Positions 1-8,061 of a stretch of 64,000 nucleotides of DNA are shown here, one piece after another. Below the pieces are notes generated by a model. That model worked only from the letters and a program-made list of their open reading frames with translations. It did no database searches and had not been told where the DNA came from. A program made the translations under genes and the position numbers. Every line of letters begins with the position of its first letter. Within the stretch, counting starts at the first letter, position 1. Source of the DNA: Micromonospora sp. WMMD1120 (GTDB lineage Bacteria; Actinomycetota; Actinomycetes; Mycobacteriales; Micromonosporaceae); NCBI RefSeq assembly GCF_029626235.1, contig NZ_JARUBO010000005.1, positions 372,001 through 436,000 of the forward strand. Reading direction: 5' to 3'.

Positions 1-227
1 GGGTACGGGATGGAGAAGAGGCCGTCCATCCCGTCCGCGGCGGCGACCAGCGACGCCGGGTCGTCCAGGTCGCCGGTGACCAGTTCGACGCCGCGATCCC
101 GCAGCGCCTGCGCGGCGGCGGTGCCGGGATCACGGACCAGGGCACGGACCGGGACGCCACGGTCGAGCAGCGCTCGGGCCGTGGCCCCGCCCTGCTTGCC
201 CGTCGCGCCGATGACGAGTACAGCCAT
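1..227 (-). CDS. NmrA-like NAD(P)-binding protein (partial)
   Basis: The window edge cuts this gene; only the N-terminal 75 residues or so are present. It starts at ATG 227 and reads [18 protein letters not shown], a GxTGxxG dinucleotide-binding loop at residues 7-13. The following strand (VRALVRDP) and a later [11 protein letters not shown] segment are typical of NmrA/atypical SDR proteins, which bind NAD(P) and act as redox sensors or reductases. It is divergent from a TetR gene, and the 89-bp gap carries two matching inverted repeats, so the TetR protein probably controls it. The substrate cannot be inferred. Confidence 0.85.
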   Translation of the reverse strand, partial: MAVLVIGATGKQGGATARALLDRGVPVRALVRDPGTAAAQALRDRGVELVTGDLDDPASLVAAADGMDGLFSIPY

Positions 228-247
228 GATGCCTCCCCCAGAAGTGA

Positions 248-268
248 AAGTGGGGTGTCCCCCCACTT
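248..268. promoter_or_regulatory. Operator 1 between nmrA-like and tetR genes
   Basis: Perfect inverted repeat AAGTGGGG-N5-CCCCACTT. Its core TGGGG-N5-CCCCA is repeated 34 bp downstream. It lies about 20 bp upstream of the leftward start codon, as expected for a TetR operator. Assignment to the adjacent regulator is inferred. Confidence 0.7.
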
Positions 269-284
269 CTCGTCGACTACGATA

Positions 285-299
285 TGGGGGGCCACCCCA
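285..299. promoter_or_regulatory. Operator 2 between nmrA-like and tetR genes
   Basis: Second TGGGG-N5-CCCCA copy, followed by CTT as in operator 1. It sits 18 bp before the tetR start codon, placed for autoregulation. Centre-to-centre distance from operator 1 is 34 bp, close to three helical turns. Confidence 0.7.
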
Positions 300-316
300 C
301 TTCTGCAAGGCGGACC

Positions 317-898
317 ATGAGAGCTGACGCACAGCGCAACTACGACCTGATCGTCAGGGCGGCCGCCGAGGCCATCGCCCGCGACGGCGCGTACGCCTCA
401 CTGGAGGAGATCGCCCGAGCCGCCGGGGTCGGCTCGGCGACCCTGCACCGGCGCTTCCCCACCCGCTGGTCGCTGCTCGAGGCGGTGTTCCGCGACTGTG
501 TTCGTAACCTGGCGGCGCGCGCCGGAGACCTGCGCGCCGAGCCGGACGCGCTCGACGCGCTCACCACCTGGCTGCACGAGGTCACCGCGTACGCCACGAC
601 GACCCGTGGTCTGGCGGACGCGCTGCTGAACGGGCCCGCCGAGGAGAACGACGCGTGCGCCGCGACGCTCGTCACCGCCGGTGAGCCGCTGCTACGCCGC
701 GCCATCGACGAGGGTTCGGTACGCCCCGACATCACCATGGCCGACCTGATGATCCTCGCCAACGGCATCTCCCTCGCGGCGCAGCCGATGGGCGCGGCCA
801 AGGCTGAGCAGCTGCTGACCCTCGCCCTGCGGGGAATCGGGTCAGCGGGCCGGCCGCGGCCGCATACCGCAGAAGCGCCGCCGTCCCCGGCGGCCTGA
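317..898 (+). CDS. TetR/AcrR family transcriptional regulator
   Basis: A 193-residue protein, normal for TetR repressors. Residues 9-47 form the three-helix DNA-binding domain, with [20 protein letters not shown] (28-47) as helix-turn-helix. The rest is a helical ligand-binding and dimerisation domain with an Ala/Pro tail. I chose ATG 317 because it is preceded by AAGG at 307-310; the upstream in-frame ATG at 284 lies inside operator 2. It is divergent from the NmrA-like gene and probably represses both. The ligand is unknown. Confidence 0.9.
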   Translation: MRADAQRNYDLIVRAAAEAIARDGAYASLEEIARAAGVGSATLHRRFPTRWSLLEAVFRDCVRNLAARAGDLRAEPDALDALTTWLHEVTAYATTTRGLADALLNGPAEENDACAATLVTAGEPLLRRAIDEGSVRPDITMADLMILANGISLAAQPMGAAKAEQLLTLALRGIGSAGRPRPHTAEAPPSPAA

Positions 899-1007
899 CG
901 CGCTGTCGGAGGGCGCCTGATCCGTCTGCGACATCAGCTCCGAAGGATCAAAAGAACCTCGGTGCCCCGCGAGGACGTTCCCCACGGCGGGGCAGACGCG
1001 CGGGGCT

Positions 1008-1044
1008 ACGCCCGGGCGCCGACTCCGCGTCGGCACCCGGGCGT
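1008..1044 (-). terminator. Terminator after the symporter gene
   Basis: A 16-bp stem with one G-U wobble and a 5-nt loop (arms 1008-1023 and 1029-1044), 12 bp past the symporter stop codon. There is no long U tract, as is usual in actinobacteria. Nothing else is seen between 899 and 1055. Confidence 0.7.
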
Positions 1045-1055
1045 ACCTCGGTAGG

Positions 1056-2705
1056 TCAGGCGACCGGTTCGCGGGCCGAGTCGGCGTCGCGGTCGGTGCC
1101 CGGGGTGACCCGGGGATCGCCCTCGTCGGCGAAGTAGTCGTCGGGCGTGGTGCCGTCGACCCCCTCGGCCACCTTCGCGGCCCGCACGGCGAGCGTCACC
1201 AGCGCCGCGACGGCCAGGTTGACCAGCACCGCCACGATGCCGACGTAGATCGTCTTGGTGGTGTCGAACCCGAACTCGGACAGCGGGAACGCCGAGCCGC
1301 CGAAGTGCTTCCGGGTCGGGCTGGCCACCTGGTAGAGCATCCACATGCCCAGTCCCATGCCGACCGCCCAGCCGGCGATCAGGCCGGCCCGGTGGAACCA
1401 CCGGGTGTAGAGGCCCAGCGCCACCGCCGGCAGCGTCTGGAGGATGATCACGCCGCCGATCAACTGGAGGTCGATGGAGAACTGCGGGTCGAGGAAGACG
1501 ATGCAGGCGACCGCCCCGACCTTCACCACCAGTGAGGTGATCTTCGAGACGTTGGCCTCCTGGGCCGGGGAGGCGTCCCGCTTCAGGTACTCCTTGTAGA
1601 TGTTGCGGGTGAACAGGTTCGCCGCCGCGATGGACATGATCGCCGCCGGCACCAGCGCGCCGATGCCGATCGCCGCGTACGCGACACCGGCGAACCAGTC
1701 CGGGAACTGCTGGTCGAAGAGCAGGGGAACGATCGTGTTGTTGTCCACCGACCCGGCCGAGTTGCCCGGCAGCGGCTTCACCCCGGCCGCGATGGCCATG
1801 TAACCGAGCAGCGCGATCAGCCCCAGCAGCAGGCTGTACGCGGGCAGCGCCGACATGTTCCGCTTGATCACGTCGCGGTTCCGGCTGGCCAGCACACCGG
1901 TGATGCTGTGCGGGTAGAGGAACAGCGCCAACGCCGACCCGAACGCCAGCGTCACGTACTGGAGCTGGTTGTTGCCGTTGAGCAGGATGCCGTCGTTCGG
2001 GTTGGGCGAGGCGTCGAACTTGGCGTCCGCGGCGGCGAAGATGTCCCCCCAACCGCCCAGCTTGTACGGCAGGTAGATGACCGCCACCAGGATCACGACA
2101 TAGATCAGGCTGTCCTTGACGAACGCGATGAGCGCCGGCGCGCGCAACCCGGACTGGTACGTGTACGCGGCCAGGATGGCGAACGCGATGATGATCGGCA
2201 GGTGCCGGGCCAGCGCGTTGTCGCCGGTGACGCCCATCGTCTTGAGCACCGCCTCGATGCCGACGAGCTGCAACGCGATGTAGGGCATCGTCGCGACGAT
2301 GCCGGTGATCGCGATCAGCAGCGCCAGCACCGGCGAGTCGAACCGCCTGCGGACGAAGTCCGCGGGAGTGACGAACCCGTGCCGGTGCGACACCGACCAG
2401 AGCCGGACCAGCACCAGGAAGACCATCGGGTAGATGACGATCGTGTACGGCACGGCGAAGAACCCGGCCGCGCCCGCGCCGAACATCAGCGCCGGCACCG
2501 CCACGAAGGTGTACGCGGTGTAGAGGTCACCCCCGACCAGGAACCAGGTGATCCAGCCGCCGAAGCTGCGCCCGCCCAGGCCCCACTCGTCCAGGTGCGC
2601 CATGTCCCTGGGCGCCCGCCACCGGGCGGCCACGAAACCCATCGCGCTCACCAGCAGGAACAGGAGCGTGAAGACGATGATCTCGGTGAGGTGGTCCCGC
2701 CACAT
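1056..2705 (-). CDS. Sodium:solute symporter, MctC/MctP-type monocarboxylate permease
   Basis: A 549-residue polytopic membrane protein of the SSS (solute:sodium symporter) family, with about 13 hydrophobic segments. It begins MWRDHLTEIIVFTLLF. Diagnostic SSS stretches include DEWGLGGRSFGGW near residue 38, GGDLYTAYTFVAVPALMF near 58-75, and FTRNIYKEYLKRDASPAQE before the last third. MctC of Corynebacterium and MctP of Rhizobium take up acetate, propionate and pyruvate by the same fold; the substrate here is inferred from family resemblance and from the preceding DUF3311 gene. Its ATG overlaps that gene's stop by one base (TGATG), so the two are translationally coupled. The C-terminal tail is acidic and cytoplasmic. 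Confidence 0.88.
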   Translation of the reverse strand: MWRDHLTEIIVFTLLFLLVSAMGFVAARWRAPRDMAHLDEWGLGGRSFGGWITWFLVGGDLYTAYTFVAVPALMFGAGAAGFFAVPYTIVIYPMVFLVLVRLWSVSHRHGFVTPADFVRRRFDSPVLALLIAITGIVATMPYIALQLVGIEAVLKTMGVTGDNALARHLPIIIAFAILAAYTYQSGLRAPALIAFVKDSLIYVVILVAVIYLPYKLGGWGDIFAAADAKFDASPNPNDGILLNGNNQLQYVTLAFGSALALFLYPHSITGVLASRNRDVIKRNMSALPAYSLLLGLIALLGYMAIAAGVKPLPGNSAGSVDNNTIVPLLFDQQFPDWFAGVAYAAIGIGALVPAAIMSIAAANLFTRNIYKEYLKRDASPAQEANVSKITSLVVKVGAVACIVFLDPQFSIDLQLIGGVIILQTLPAVALGLYTRWFHRAGLIAGWAVGMGLGMWMLYQVASPTRKHFGGSAFPLSEFGFDTTKTIYVGIVAVLVNLAVAALVTLAVRAAKVAEGVDGTTPDDYFADEGDPRVTPGTDRDADSAREPVA

Positions 2706-2947
2706 CAGGAGTCACCCCGCCTCTTCGTCATCTGGTACACCAGCGTCGTGGTGCCGACGCCGAGCAGGATGAACGCCAGTTGCAGCCAGTAGAAGCGCGG
2801 AAACCCGAAGACCCGCGGTGAGTCGCCGTTGAAGAAGGCCGGGACCAGCGGCACCACGATGGGGATGAAAAGCAACCAGTTCCAGGGGCTGTGGTCCTTC
2901 GCCCTGGCCGGCGCCGTGGTCGGCGCCTCCGGTTCGGGTGCAGCCAT
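2705..2947 (-). CDS. DUF3311 small membrane protein, symporter partner
   Basis: An 80-residue protein with two transmembrane helices. The motif GFPRFYWLQLAFILLG followed by VYQMTKRR is typical of DUF3311, a family nearly always found just upstream of an SSS symporter and presumed to be its small partner. ATG 2947 is chosen because GGAGG at 2956-2960 sits 8 nt upstream; a GTG at 2956 would overlap that site. The N-terminus is Pro/Ala-rich and cytoplasmic. It is the first gene of a two-gene operon. Confidence 0.85.
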   Translation of the reverse strand: MAAPEPEAPTTAPARAKDHSPWNWLLFIPIVVPLVPAFFNGDSPRVFGFPRFYWLQLAFILLGVGTTTLVYQMTKRRGDS

Positions 2948-3003
2948 CTGACACACCTCCGGGGAGTCGAGGCTCTCGATGTAACGGCCGGAGGGTACGA
3001 CTC

Positions 3004-3019
3004 TGTGACGGCCGTCACG
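3004..3019. promoter_or_regulatory. CRP/GlxR-like cAMP-receptor site
   Basis: TGTGACGGCCGTCACG matches the CRP/GlxR consensus TGTGA-N6-TCACA in nine of ten conserved positions, and its 14-bp core is a perfect palindrome. Its centre is about 64 bp upstream of the DUF3311 start, in the promoter region of the symporter operon. Site function is inferred. Confidence 0.6.
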
Positions 3020-3111
3020 TCGATCACGCCGAAGGCGCTGCGCCGAACGGCCGGCCGGCTGCGCCGAACGGCGCGACCGACCGGCTGGGAGGGTGGGTCA
3101 GGTACGCCGGC

Positions 3112-4254
3112 TCAGAGCGCGGCGAGGTGGGCGGTGTCGTTGACGGTGCGGACCGCGACGCCGCCGTCGGGCCACATGTCCACCACCGAGATGCCGGCCG
3201 CGTCCAGGAAGAGCCGGTGCAGGAAGCCGTCGCCGGCCGCGAGGGCGTCGCGCAGCACCAGCTTGATCGGCGAGACGTGCGAGACGACCACCACCGTCTC
3301 CCCGGGGTACGCGGTGGGCAGCCCGGAGATGACGCGCTGCGCGCGTTCGGCGACCTGGGTGAACGACTCCCCGTCCGGCGGGGCGACCCGGGGCGAGGCG
3401 AGCCAGGCGTCCATCTCCCCGGGCCAGCGCTCGCGCACCTCGGCGAAGGTGCGCCCCTCCCACTGGCCGAAGTCGCACTCGATCAGGTCGTCCTCGGTAC
3501 GCACCGGCACGTCGCCGTCGAGCGCGTCGGCGATCGACGCCGCGGTGGCCGTACACCTCGACAACGGTGAGCTGAGCACGGCCGCGACGGACGGGGCCAG
3601 CTCGGCCACCCGGGCGGCGGTGGCCCGGACCTGGGCCCGGCCACGCTCGGACAGCGGCACGTCGCCGCGACCGGAGTAGCGGCGCTGCTCGGTGTACGGG
3701 GTCTCGCCGTGCCGCACCAGGACCAGGCGGGTGGCGGTGAAGCTCGGCCGGGGCTCCCAGGACGCCGGGGCGGTCGCCGGGTCGCTGCCGGTGACGGGCG
3801 TCGACGGCCGCTGTGCGGTGGTCGACGTCGGCGGCTGGCGACCCGCTGCGGCGTCCATGGCGGCGTTGGCGAGGGCGTCGGCGTGCCGGTTCTGGTCGCG
3901 CGGAATCCAGCTGAACCGGACCGCGTCGAAGCGGCCCACCAGGGTGGCCGCCTGGGCGGCGAGCGGACGCAGGCCGGGGTGCTTGATCTGCCACCGGCCG
4001 CACATCTGCTCGACCACCAGCTTGGAGTCCATCCGGACGTCCACCTCGGCGGCGCCCAACTCGGCGGCGGCGGTCAGCCCGGCGATCAGGCCCTGGTACT
4101 CGGCGACGTTGTTCGTCGTGGTGCCCAGCGACTCCGAGCGCTCCGCGAGCACCTCGCCGGTCTGCGGGTCGCGCACCACAGCGCCGTAGCCGGCCGGGCC
4201 GGGGTTGCCCCGGGACCCGCCGTCGGCCTCGACCGAGACCACCCGTGGCGCCAC
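3112..4254 (-). CDS. Bifunctional RNase H / histidine acid phosphatase
   Basis: A 380-residue fusion like M. tuberculosis Rv2228c. The N-terminal RNase HI domain (about 1-135) shows ADGGSRGNPGPAGYGAVV, TTNNVAEYQGL and DSKLVVEQM, carrying the acidic metal ligands that cleave RNA in RNA-DNA hybrids. A Pro/Thr-rich linker follows. The C-terminal phosphoglycerate-mutase-like domain begins near residue 175 with LVLVRHGETPYT, the RHG catalytic motif of CobC/alpha-ribazole phosphatase relatives. The GTG start lies 3 nt after the stop of the zinc-ribbon gene, making a three-gene operon. The known mycobacterial homologue has both activities; the physiological phosphatase substrate is unclear. Confidence 0.93.
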   Translation of the reverse strand: MAPRVVSVEADGGSRGNPGPAGYGAVVRDPQTGEVLAERSESLGTTTNNVAEYQGLIAGLTAAAELGAAEVDVRMDSKLVVEQMCGRWQIKHPGLRPLAAQAATLVGRFDAVRFSWIPRDQNRHADALANAAMDAAAGRQPPTSTTAQRPSTPVTGSDPATAPASWEPRPSFTATRLVLVRHGETPYTEQRRYSGRGDVPLSERGRAQVRATAARVAELAPSVAAVLSSPLSRCTATAASIADALDGDVPVRTEDDLIECDFGQWEGRTFAEVRERWPGEMDAWLASPRVAPPDGESFTQVAERAQRVISGLPTAYPGETVVVVSHVSPIKLVLRDALAAGDGFLHRLFLDAAGISVVDMWPDGGVAVRTVNDTAHLAAL

Positions 4255-4257
4255 GAC

Positions 4258-4995
4258 CTACAGGCCCGACTCGTTGGTACGGACCATGATCCGGCGGCAG
4301 TCCTCGCAGCGGACCACGTCGTCCGGGGCCGCCTCGCGGATGCGGGCCAGGTCGGCGCCGGACAGCTCCAACCGGCAGCCGCCGCAGCGGCCCGCGGTGA
4401 GCAGCGCGGCGCCCAGCCCGGTGTCCTCGCGGATCTTGTCGTACAGCTTGACCAGGTCGCCCGGGAGGTCGGCGGCGAGCGGCTGGCGGGCCCCCCGCTT
4501 GAACTCCTCCTCCTTGGCGATCTCGGCCAGCGCGTCGTCGCGGCGCTGCTCGGTCACGGCCCGCTTGTCCCGGGCCTCGGCCAGCCGCCGCTCCACGCCG
4601 TCCAGCACGCCCTGCGCGGTCTCCCGCTGCTCCATCAGCTCCAGCTCGGCGTCCTCCAGGTCGCTCTGCCGCCGGTTGAGCGACACCAACTCGTGCTGGA
4701 GGGCCTCCAGCTCCCGGGCCGGCCCGGTGCCGGCGGCGAGCCGGTTCTCGTCCTTCTCCTTGCGGGCACGGACCTGCTCGACGTCCTTCTCCATCCGGGC
4801 GATGTCCCGGTCGAGGTCGTCGACCGCCACCTGGGCGCGCACCCGCTCGTCCTCCAGCGACGACAGCTCCCGGGCCAGCGCCTCCAGCTCGGCCCGTTCG
4901 GGCAGCGAACGTCGCCGGTGGGCGAGCTGGGCGAGGTTGGTGTCGATCGCCTGGAGGTCGAGCAGGCGGCGCTGCACCTGAGGGTCAGCCTTCAC
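4258..4995 (-). CDS. C4-type zinc-ribbon coiled-coil protein
   Basis: A 245-residue protein. Residues 10-180 form a long antiparallel coiled coil rich in E, R, L and K (for example LEALARELSSLEDERVRAQ). The C-terminus holds a four-cysteine zinc ribbon, GRCGGCRLELSG and VVRCEDCRRIMV. This is the Rv2229c/CdsZ-like family, found across bacteria; proposed roles include helping RNase H and nucleic-acid or ribosome binding. GTG 4995 follows AAGGAG by 8 nt and overlaps the stop of nif3 as GTGA, so the operon is translationally coupled. Confidence 0.9.
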   Translation of the reverse strand: MKADPQVQRRLLDLQAIDTNLAQLAHRRRSLPERAELEALARELSSLEDERVRAQVAVDDLDRDIARMEKDVEQVRARKEKDENRLAAGTGPARELEALQHELVSLNRRQSDLEDAELELMEQRETAQGVLDGVERRLAEARDKRAVTEQRRDDALAEIAKEEEFKRGARQPLAADLPGDLVKLYDKIREDTGLGAALLTAGRCGGCRLELSGADLARIREAAPDDVVRCEDCRRIMVRTNESGL

Positions 4996-5858
4996 GGTCG
5001 GGGCTCCTTGTCGTCCACAACGGGTGCGGCGGCGTGCACTGTCCACGGGTCGGTGTCCAGGTCGGACACCAGCGTCTCGACGTCCAGCGCCCCCCGCAGC
5101 AGGGCGGCCAGGTCGTCCAGCCACGGTCGTTCGGTCGCCCAGTGCGCCGCGTCGAGCAGGGCGGGACCATCGGCGGCGAGGTGCTCGCCGGCCGGGTGGT
5201 GCCGCAGGTCGGCGGTGAGGAACGCGTCCACCCCGGCGGCGGTCGCGGCGCCGAGGAAACTGTCCCCCGACCCGCCGCTGACAGCGAGGGTACGAACCAT
5301 ACGCCGGGGGTCCCCCGCCGCGCGAACTCCCCAGGACGTGACGGGAAGCACGGCGGCGGCGTGCCGGGTCAGCTCGGCGAGGGTCATCGGCTCCGGCAAC
5401 TCGCCGATCCGGCCGAAACCACGCTCGTCGCCGTGCGCGGGCGAGCCGGGCGCGGGCCGTTGCAGCGGGCGCAGCCCGGTCAGCCCGAAACGGGCGGCGA
5501 GGGCGTCGGAGACACCCGGGGCGGCGACGTCGGCGTTGGTGTGCGCCGCGTAGAGCGCCACCCCGGCCCGGATCAGCTGGTGGATGATCCGCCCCTTGAA
5601 GGTGGTCGGGGCGACCGACGACACCCCGCGCAGCAGCAGCGGGTGGTGCGAGACGATCATGTCGGCCTCGGCGGCCAGCGCTTCGGCGACCGTCTCGGGC
5701 ACCACGTCGACAACGCAGAGCACCCGGCGGACGGGGGCGGCCGGTTCGCCGAGCACCAGGCCCACCCGGTCCCACTCCTCGGCCCAGACCGGCGGATAGT
5801 GGCGCTCCAGCTCGGCCACCACGTCGCTCACCGTCGGGCCGGATCGGCTTGTGCTCAC
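4992..5858 (-). CDS. Nif3-like dinuclear metal centre protein
   Basis: A 288-residue member of the Nif3/YbgI (GTP cyclohydrolase I type 2) family, which forms hexameric rings with a two-metal site. Metal ligands are visible in MIVSHHPLLLRG, YAAHTNADVA and LTADLRHHPAGEH. The biochemical role of the family is still unsettled. Length is typical of the short actinobacterial form that lacks the inserted PII-like domain. The start is GTG 5858. It is the first gene of the Nif3, zinc-ribbon, RNase H operon, matching Rv2230c-Rv2229c-Rv2228c in order. Confidence 0.92.
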   Translation of the reverse strand: MSTSRSGPTVSDVVAELERHYPPVWAEEWDRVGLVLGEPAAPVRRVLCVVDVVPETVAEALAAEADMIVSHHPLLLRGVSSVAPTTFKGRIIHQLIRAGVALYAAHTNADVAAPGVSDALAARFGLTGLRPLQRPAPGSPAHGDERGFGRIGELPEPMTLAELTRHAAAVLPVTSWGVRAAGDPRRMVRTLAVSGGSGDSFLGAATAAGVDAFLTADLRHHPAGEHLAADGPALLDAAHWATERPWLDDLAALLRGALDVETLVSDLDTDPWTVHAAAPVVDDKEPRP

Positions 5859-5902
5859 GGCGGGCCAGCTTACCGGCGCGGAGGCCGCCGGACGGTGACA
5901 CC

Positions 5903-5944
5903 CGGCCGGGCCGCGTCCCGGGGACGCGGGTGCCGGCCCGGCCG
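5903..5944 (-). terminator. Terminator after flavoprotein gene
   Basis: Two nested perfect stems, an outer 10-bp pair (5903-5912 with 5935-5944) and an inner GCGTCC/GGACGC pair. It lies between the flavoprotein stop and the nif3 start and separates these transcripts. Confidence 0.65.
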
Positions 5945-5994
5945 CGACGGTCGGGCATCAGGTGCCGGCGACGGTGGGTGCGCTCGGTGGGACG

Positions 5995-6567
5995 CTAGGC
6001 GGCGCTGTGACGCACCGGACGCAGCGCCGCCAGCGGCATCGCCCAGGGGAAGGCGTGCAGGTGCTGCTCCCCCGTTCCGGGCGGGTGCAGGGCGATCACG
6101 TCGTCGCCGAAGAGCACCGTGATCCCCCACTCGGCCAGCCGGGCCACACCGGCCCGGAACGCCGGGTGGGCGGCCATCGCGGCGTTGGTGAACGGCACCG
6201 CCACGATGGGTGTGCCCTTGCCCTGCGCCTCGACCAGCAGCCCGAGCGCGAGGGTGTCGGCGATCCCGGCGGCCCACTTGTTGACCGTGTTGACGGTGGC
6301 CGGGCAGACGATCATCGCGTCGGCCGGCGGCAGCACGTCCGGGTCGGTGGGGTTCTTGTAGTGCGTACGCACCGGGTGACCGGTCTGTCGGATCAGGGCC
6401 GGCTTGTCGACGAACTTGGCGCCGTCCGGCGTGGTGACCACGCAGACGTCCCAGCCGCCCTGCTGGGCGAGGTCGACGAGCCGGCCGACGTTTCGGGCCA
6501 GCGGCGAGCCGCAGGCGATGACGTAGAGCACCTCGCGGTGCCCGCTGGTGGGCGCCGGGCCGGCCAT
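5995..6567 (-). CDS. Flavoprotein, phosphopantothenoylcysteine-decarboxylase-like
   Basis: A 190-residue HFCD-fold flavoprotein (PF02441). It shows VLYVIACGSPLARNVGRLV at the flavin-binding loop, VCVVTTPDGAKFVD, DAMIVCPATVNTVNKWAAG (the PAT-N flavin and substrate motif) and PFTNAAMAAHPAF. Such proteins bind FMN and oxidatively decarboxylate C-terminal or free cysteine residues, but this standalone form has no assigned substrate. ATG 6567 is preferred over the TTG at 6594, which overlaps the HTH gene; CGGAG lies about 8 nt upstream. It follows the HTH gene by 16 nt and is probably cotranscribed. Confidence 0.85.
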   Translation of the reverse strand: MAGPAPTSGHREVLYVIACGSPLARNVGRLVDLAQQGGWDVCVVTTPDGAKFVDKPALIRQTGHPVRTHYKNPTDPDVLPPADAMIVCPATVNTVNKWAAGIADTLALGLLVEAQGKGTPIVAVPFTNAAMAAHPAFRAGVARLAEWGITVLFGDDVIALHPPGTGEQHLHAFPWAMPLAALRPVRHSAA

Positions 6568-6583
6568 CAGACCGGCTCCGCGC

Positions 6584-7813
6584 TCATACCCCAACTCCCA
6601 TGTGCTCAGCCAACTCCGCTACCGGAGAAGGCGGCGCACCACGTGTGCGACGCAGGATGTCCGACATCACCTCGTGCGCGATCGGCCGGCAGCGGATCTC
6701 CGACGGGGCGAGCCGATCGCCGAGCAGCAGCATCTCGCCCGCGTTGGCCACGTCACCCATCTGGGCGTACCCCCGGGCGATGTCGAGCAGGTGGTGCGCG
6801 CGGCGTTCGGGCAGCAGCGCGTTGAAGGCGGGCTCCGCGATGCGGAGCTGGTGCACCTCCACGGCCCGGCCGCCGTCGCCCAGCTCGACGGCGGCGGCGG
6901 CCCGGTGCAGCTCGACGTTCGTCGGGCCGAACGACGTCCAGTAGTGGTTGTGGTCGCCGCCGAGCAGGTTCGCGGCCTCCTGGGCGCAGTTGATCAGATC
7001 GTCCACACTGGCCGAGTCGCCGATGCGGGACGCCGCCATCGCGCCCTGGAGCAGCAGCATCCCGTAGACCGACAGCCGGGCCGGGGATATCTGGTTGCTG
7101 CCGCCCGGCGCCAGCCGGTTGGCGATCTGGACGTTCAGCTCCAGCGCCGGTCGGGCCCGGCCCATCGCGACCAGGGCGTTGCACACACGGGTGGTGGCGA
7201 TCCCGGCCAGCAGTGGGTCGTCGGCCCGCTGCGCCACCGCCATCGACCTGTCGGCCGCCAACCAGGCCAGCTCGCACTCGCCGAGCTTGCGCAGCACCGA
7301 GGAGGCGATCTGGTAGACCTGCCCGAGCAGGTGGGCGGCCTCGGCCGCCTGCCCCCCGCCGTACGCGGCGTCGGCCGCCTGGGCGTCGCGCAGCAGCTTG
7401 GGCAGCGCGCGGGTGAGCATGCCGTAGCGCCCGTACTGGTAGGTCAGCCAGGCGTGGTTGACGGCCTTGCGCATGTCGTCGAGCGGCGGCGGGTGCGGCG
7501 CCGCGTCGAAGTACGCGCTCATCGAGTCGTACCGTTCCAGCGCCGCCCGGATCTCCTGCACCTCGACCTGGTCGATGCAGTTCAACGCGTCGGTGCGGCG
7601 TTCCGGATCTCTGCCCATGAGGAGTTGCACGTCCATCTGGAGGATGTCGGCGATCTCGTAGAGGACGGAGAACTTGTCCAGCCGGCGGACCCCCCGCTCG
7701 ACCTTGTCCACCCAGCTCTTGGACTTGCCGAGCCGGTCCGCGAAGACCTGCTGGGACATCTTGCGCCGCCCCCGCCAGTACGCCACTCGCCGTCCTATGG
7801 GTAGCTCGTCCAT
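6584..7813 (-). CDS. Helix-turn-helix regulator with TPR-like domain
   Basis: A 409-residue protein. Residues 5-66 are an XRE-type HTH (IGRRVAYWRGRRKMSQQVF, then GKSKSWVDKVERG). The remaining 340 residues are alpha-solenoid-like with repeated Ala-rich helices, resembling TPR sensor domains of Streptomyces regulators. ATG 7813 is supported by GGGGAGG 8 nt upstream; the longer frame to 7963 lacks coding signal. It is cotranscribed with the flavoprotein gene and divergent from the primase-like gene. The shared 250-bp gap contains the palindrome at 7950-7964, a candidate binding site. The signal sensed is unknown. Confidence 0.85.
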   Translation of the reverse strand: MDELPIGRRVAYWRGRRKMSQQVFADRLGKSKSWVDKVERGVRRLDKFSVLYEIADILQMDVQLLMGRDPERRTDALNCIDQVEVQEIRAALERYDSMSAYFDAAPHPPPLDDMRKAVNHAWLTYQYGRYGMLTRALPKLLRDAQAADAAYGGGQAAEAAHLLGQVYQIASSVLRKLGECELAWLAADRSMAVAQRADDPLLAGIATTRVCNALVAMGRARPALELNVQIANRLAPGGSNQISPARLSVYGMLLLQGAMAASRIGDSASVDDLINCAQEAANLLGGDHNHYWTSFGPTNVELHRAAAAVELGDGGRAVEVHQLRIAEPAFNALLPERRAHHLLDIARGYAQMGDVANAGEMLLLGDRLAPSEIRCRPIAHEVMSDILRRTRGAPPSPVAELAEHMGVGV

Positions 7814-7949
7814 CTGCCCATCCTCCCCTGCCGCCACGGCCCATCGAGCCGGGGCGATCTCCCGCGGGTGCGGCGACCGTCTCTCGTCTTCACATTTTGG
7901 CTGGTCGCACACGATGTACGTCAGCCGTAAAGCCAGTCCTCGTACTTTT

Positions 7950-7964
7950 CGTGCAAGTTGCACG
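7950..7964. promoter_or_regulatory. Palindrome CGTGCAA-G-TTGCACG in divergent promoter
   Basis: A perfect 7+1+7 inverted repeat in an AT-richer stretch between the HTH gene (137 bp from its start) and the primase-like gene (98 bp from its start). Candidate operator of the HTH regulator; no direct evidence. Confidence 0.5.
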
Positions 7965-8061
7965 AGCCGTTCGTCAACCTCAACGATCGGGGGTTACGGC
8001 AGTGACGGTGCTCGACATCCGACCTGGCGACCGCCGGGCTCGACGAGGGGAAGTGGCACAC

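Noticed and set aside
1006..2052. Long minus-strand frame opposite the symporter gene
   Set aside because: Arg/Gly/Pro-rich translation without domains; it is the shifted reading of the symporter coding sequence.
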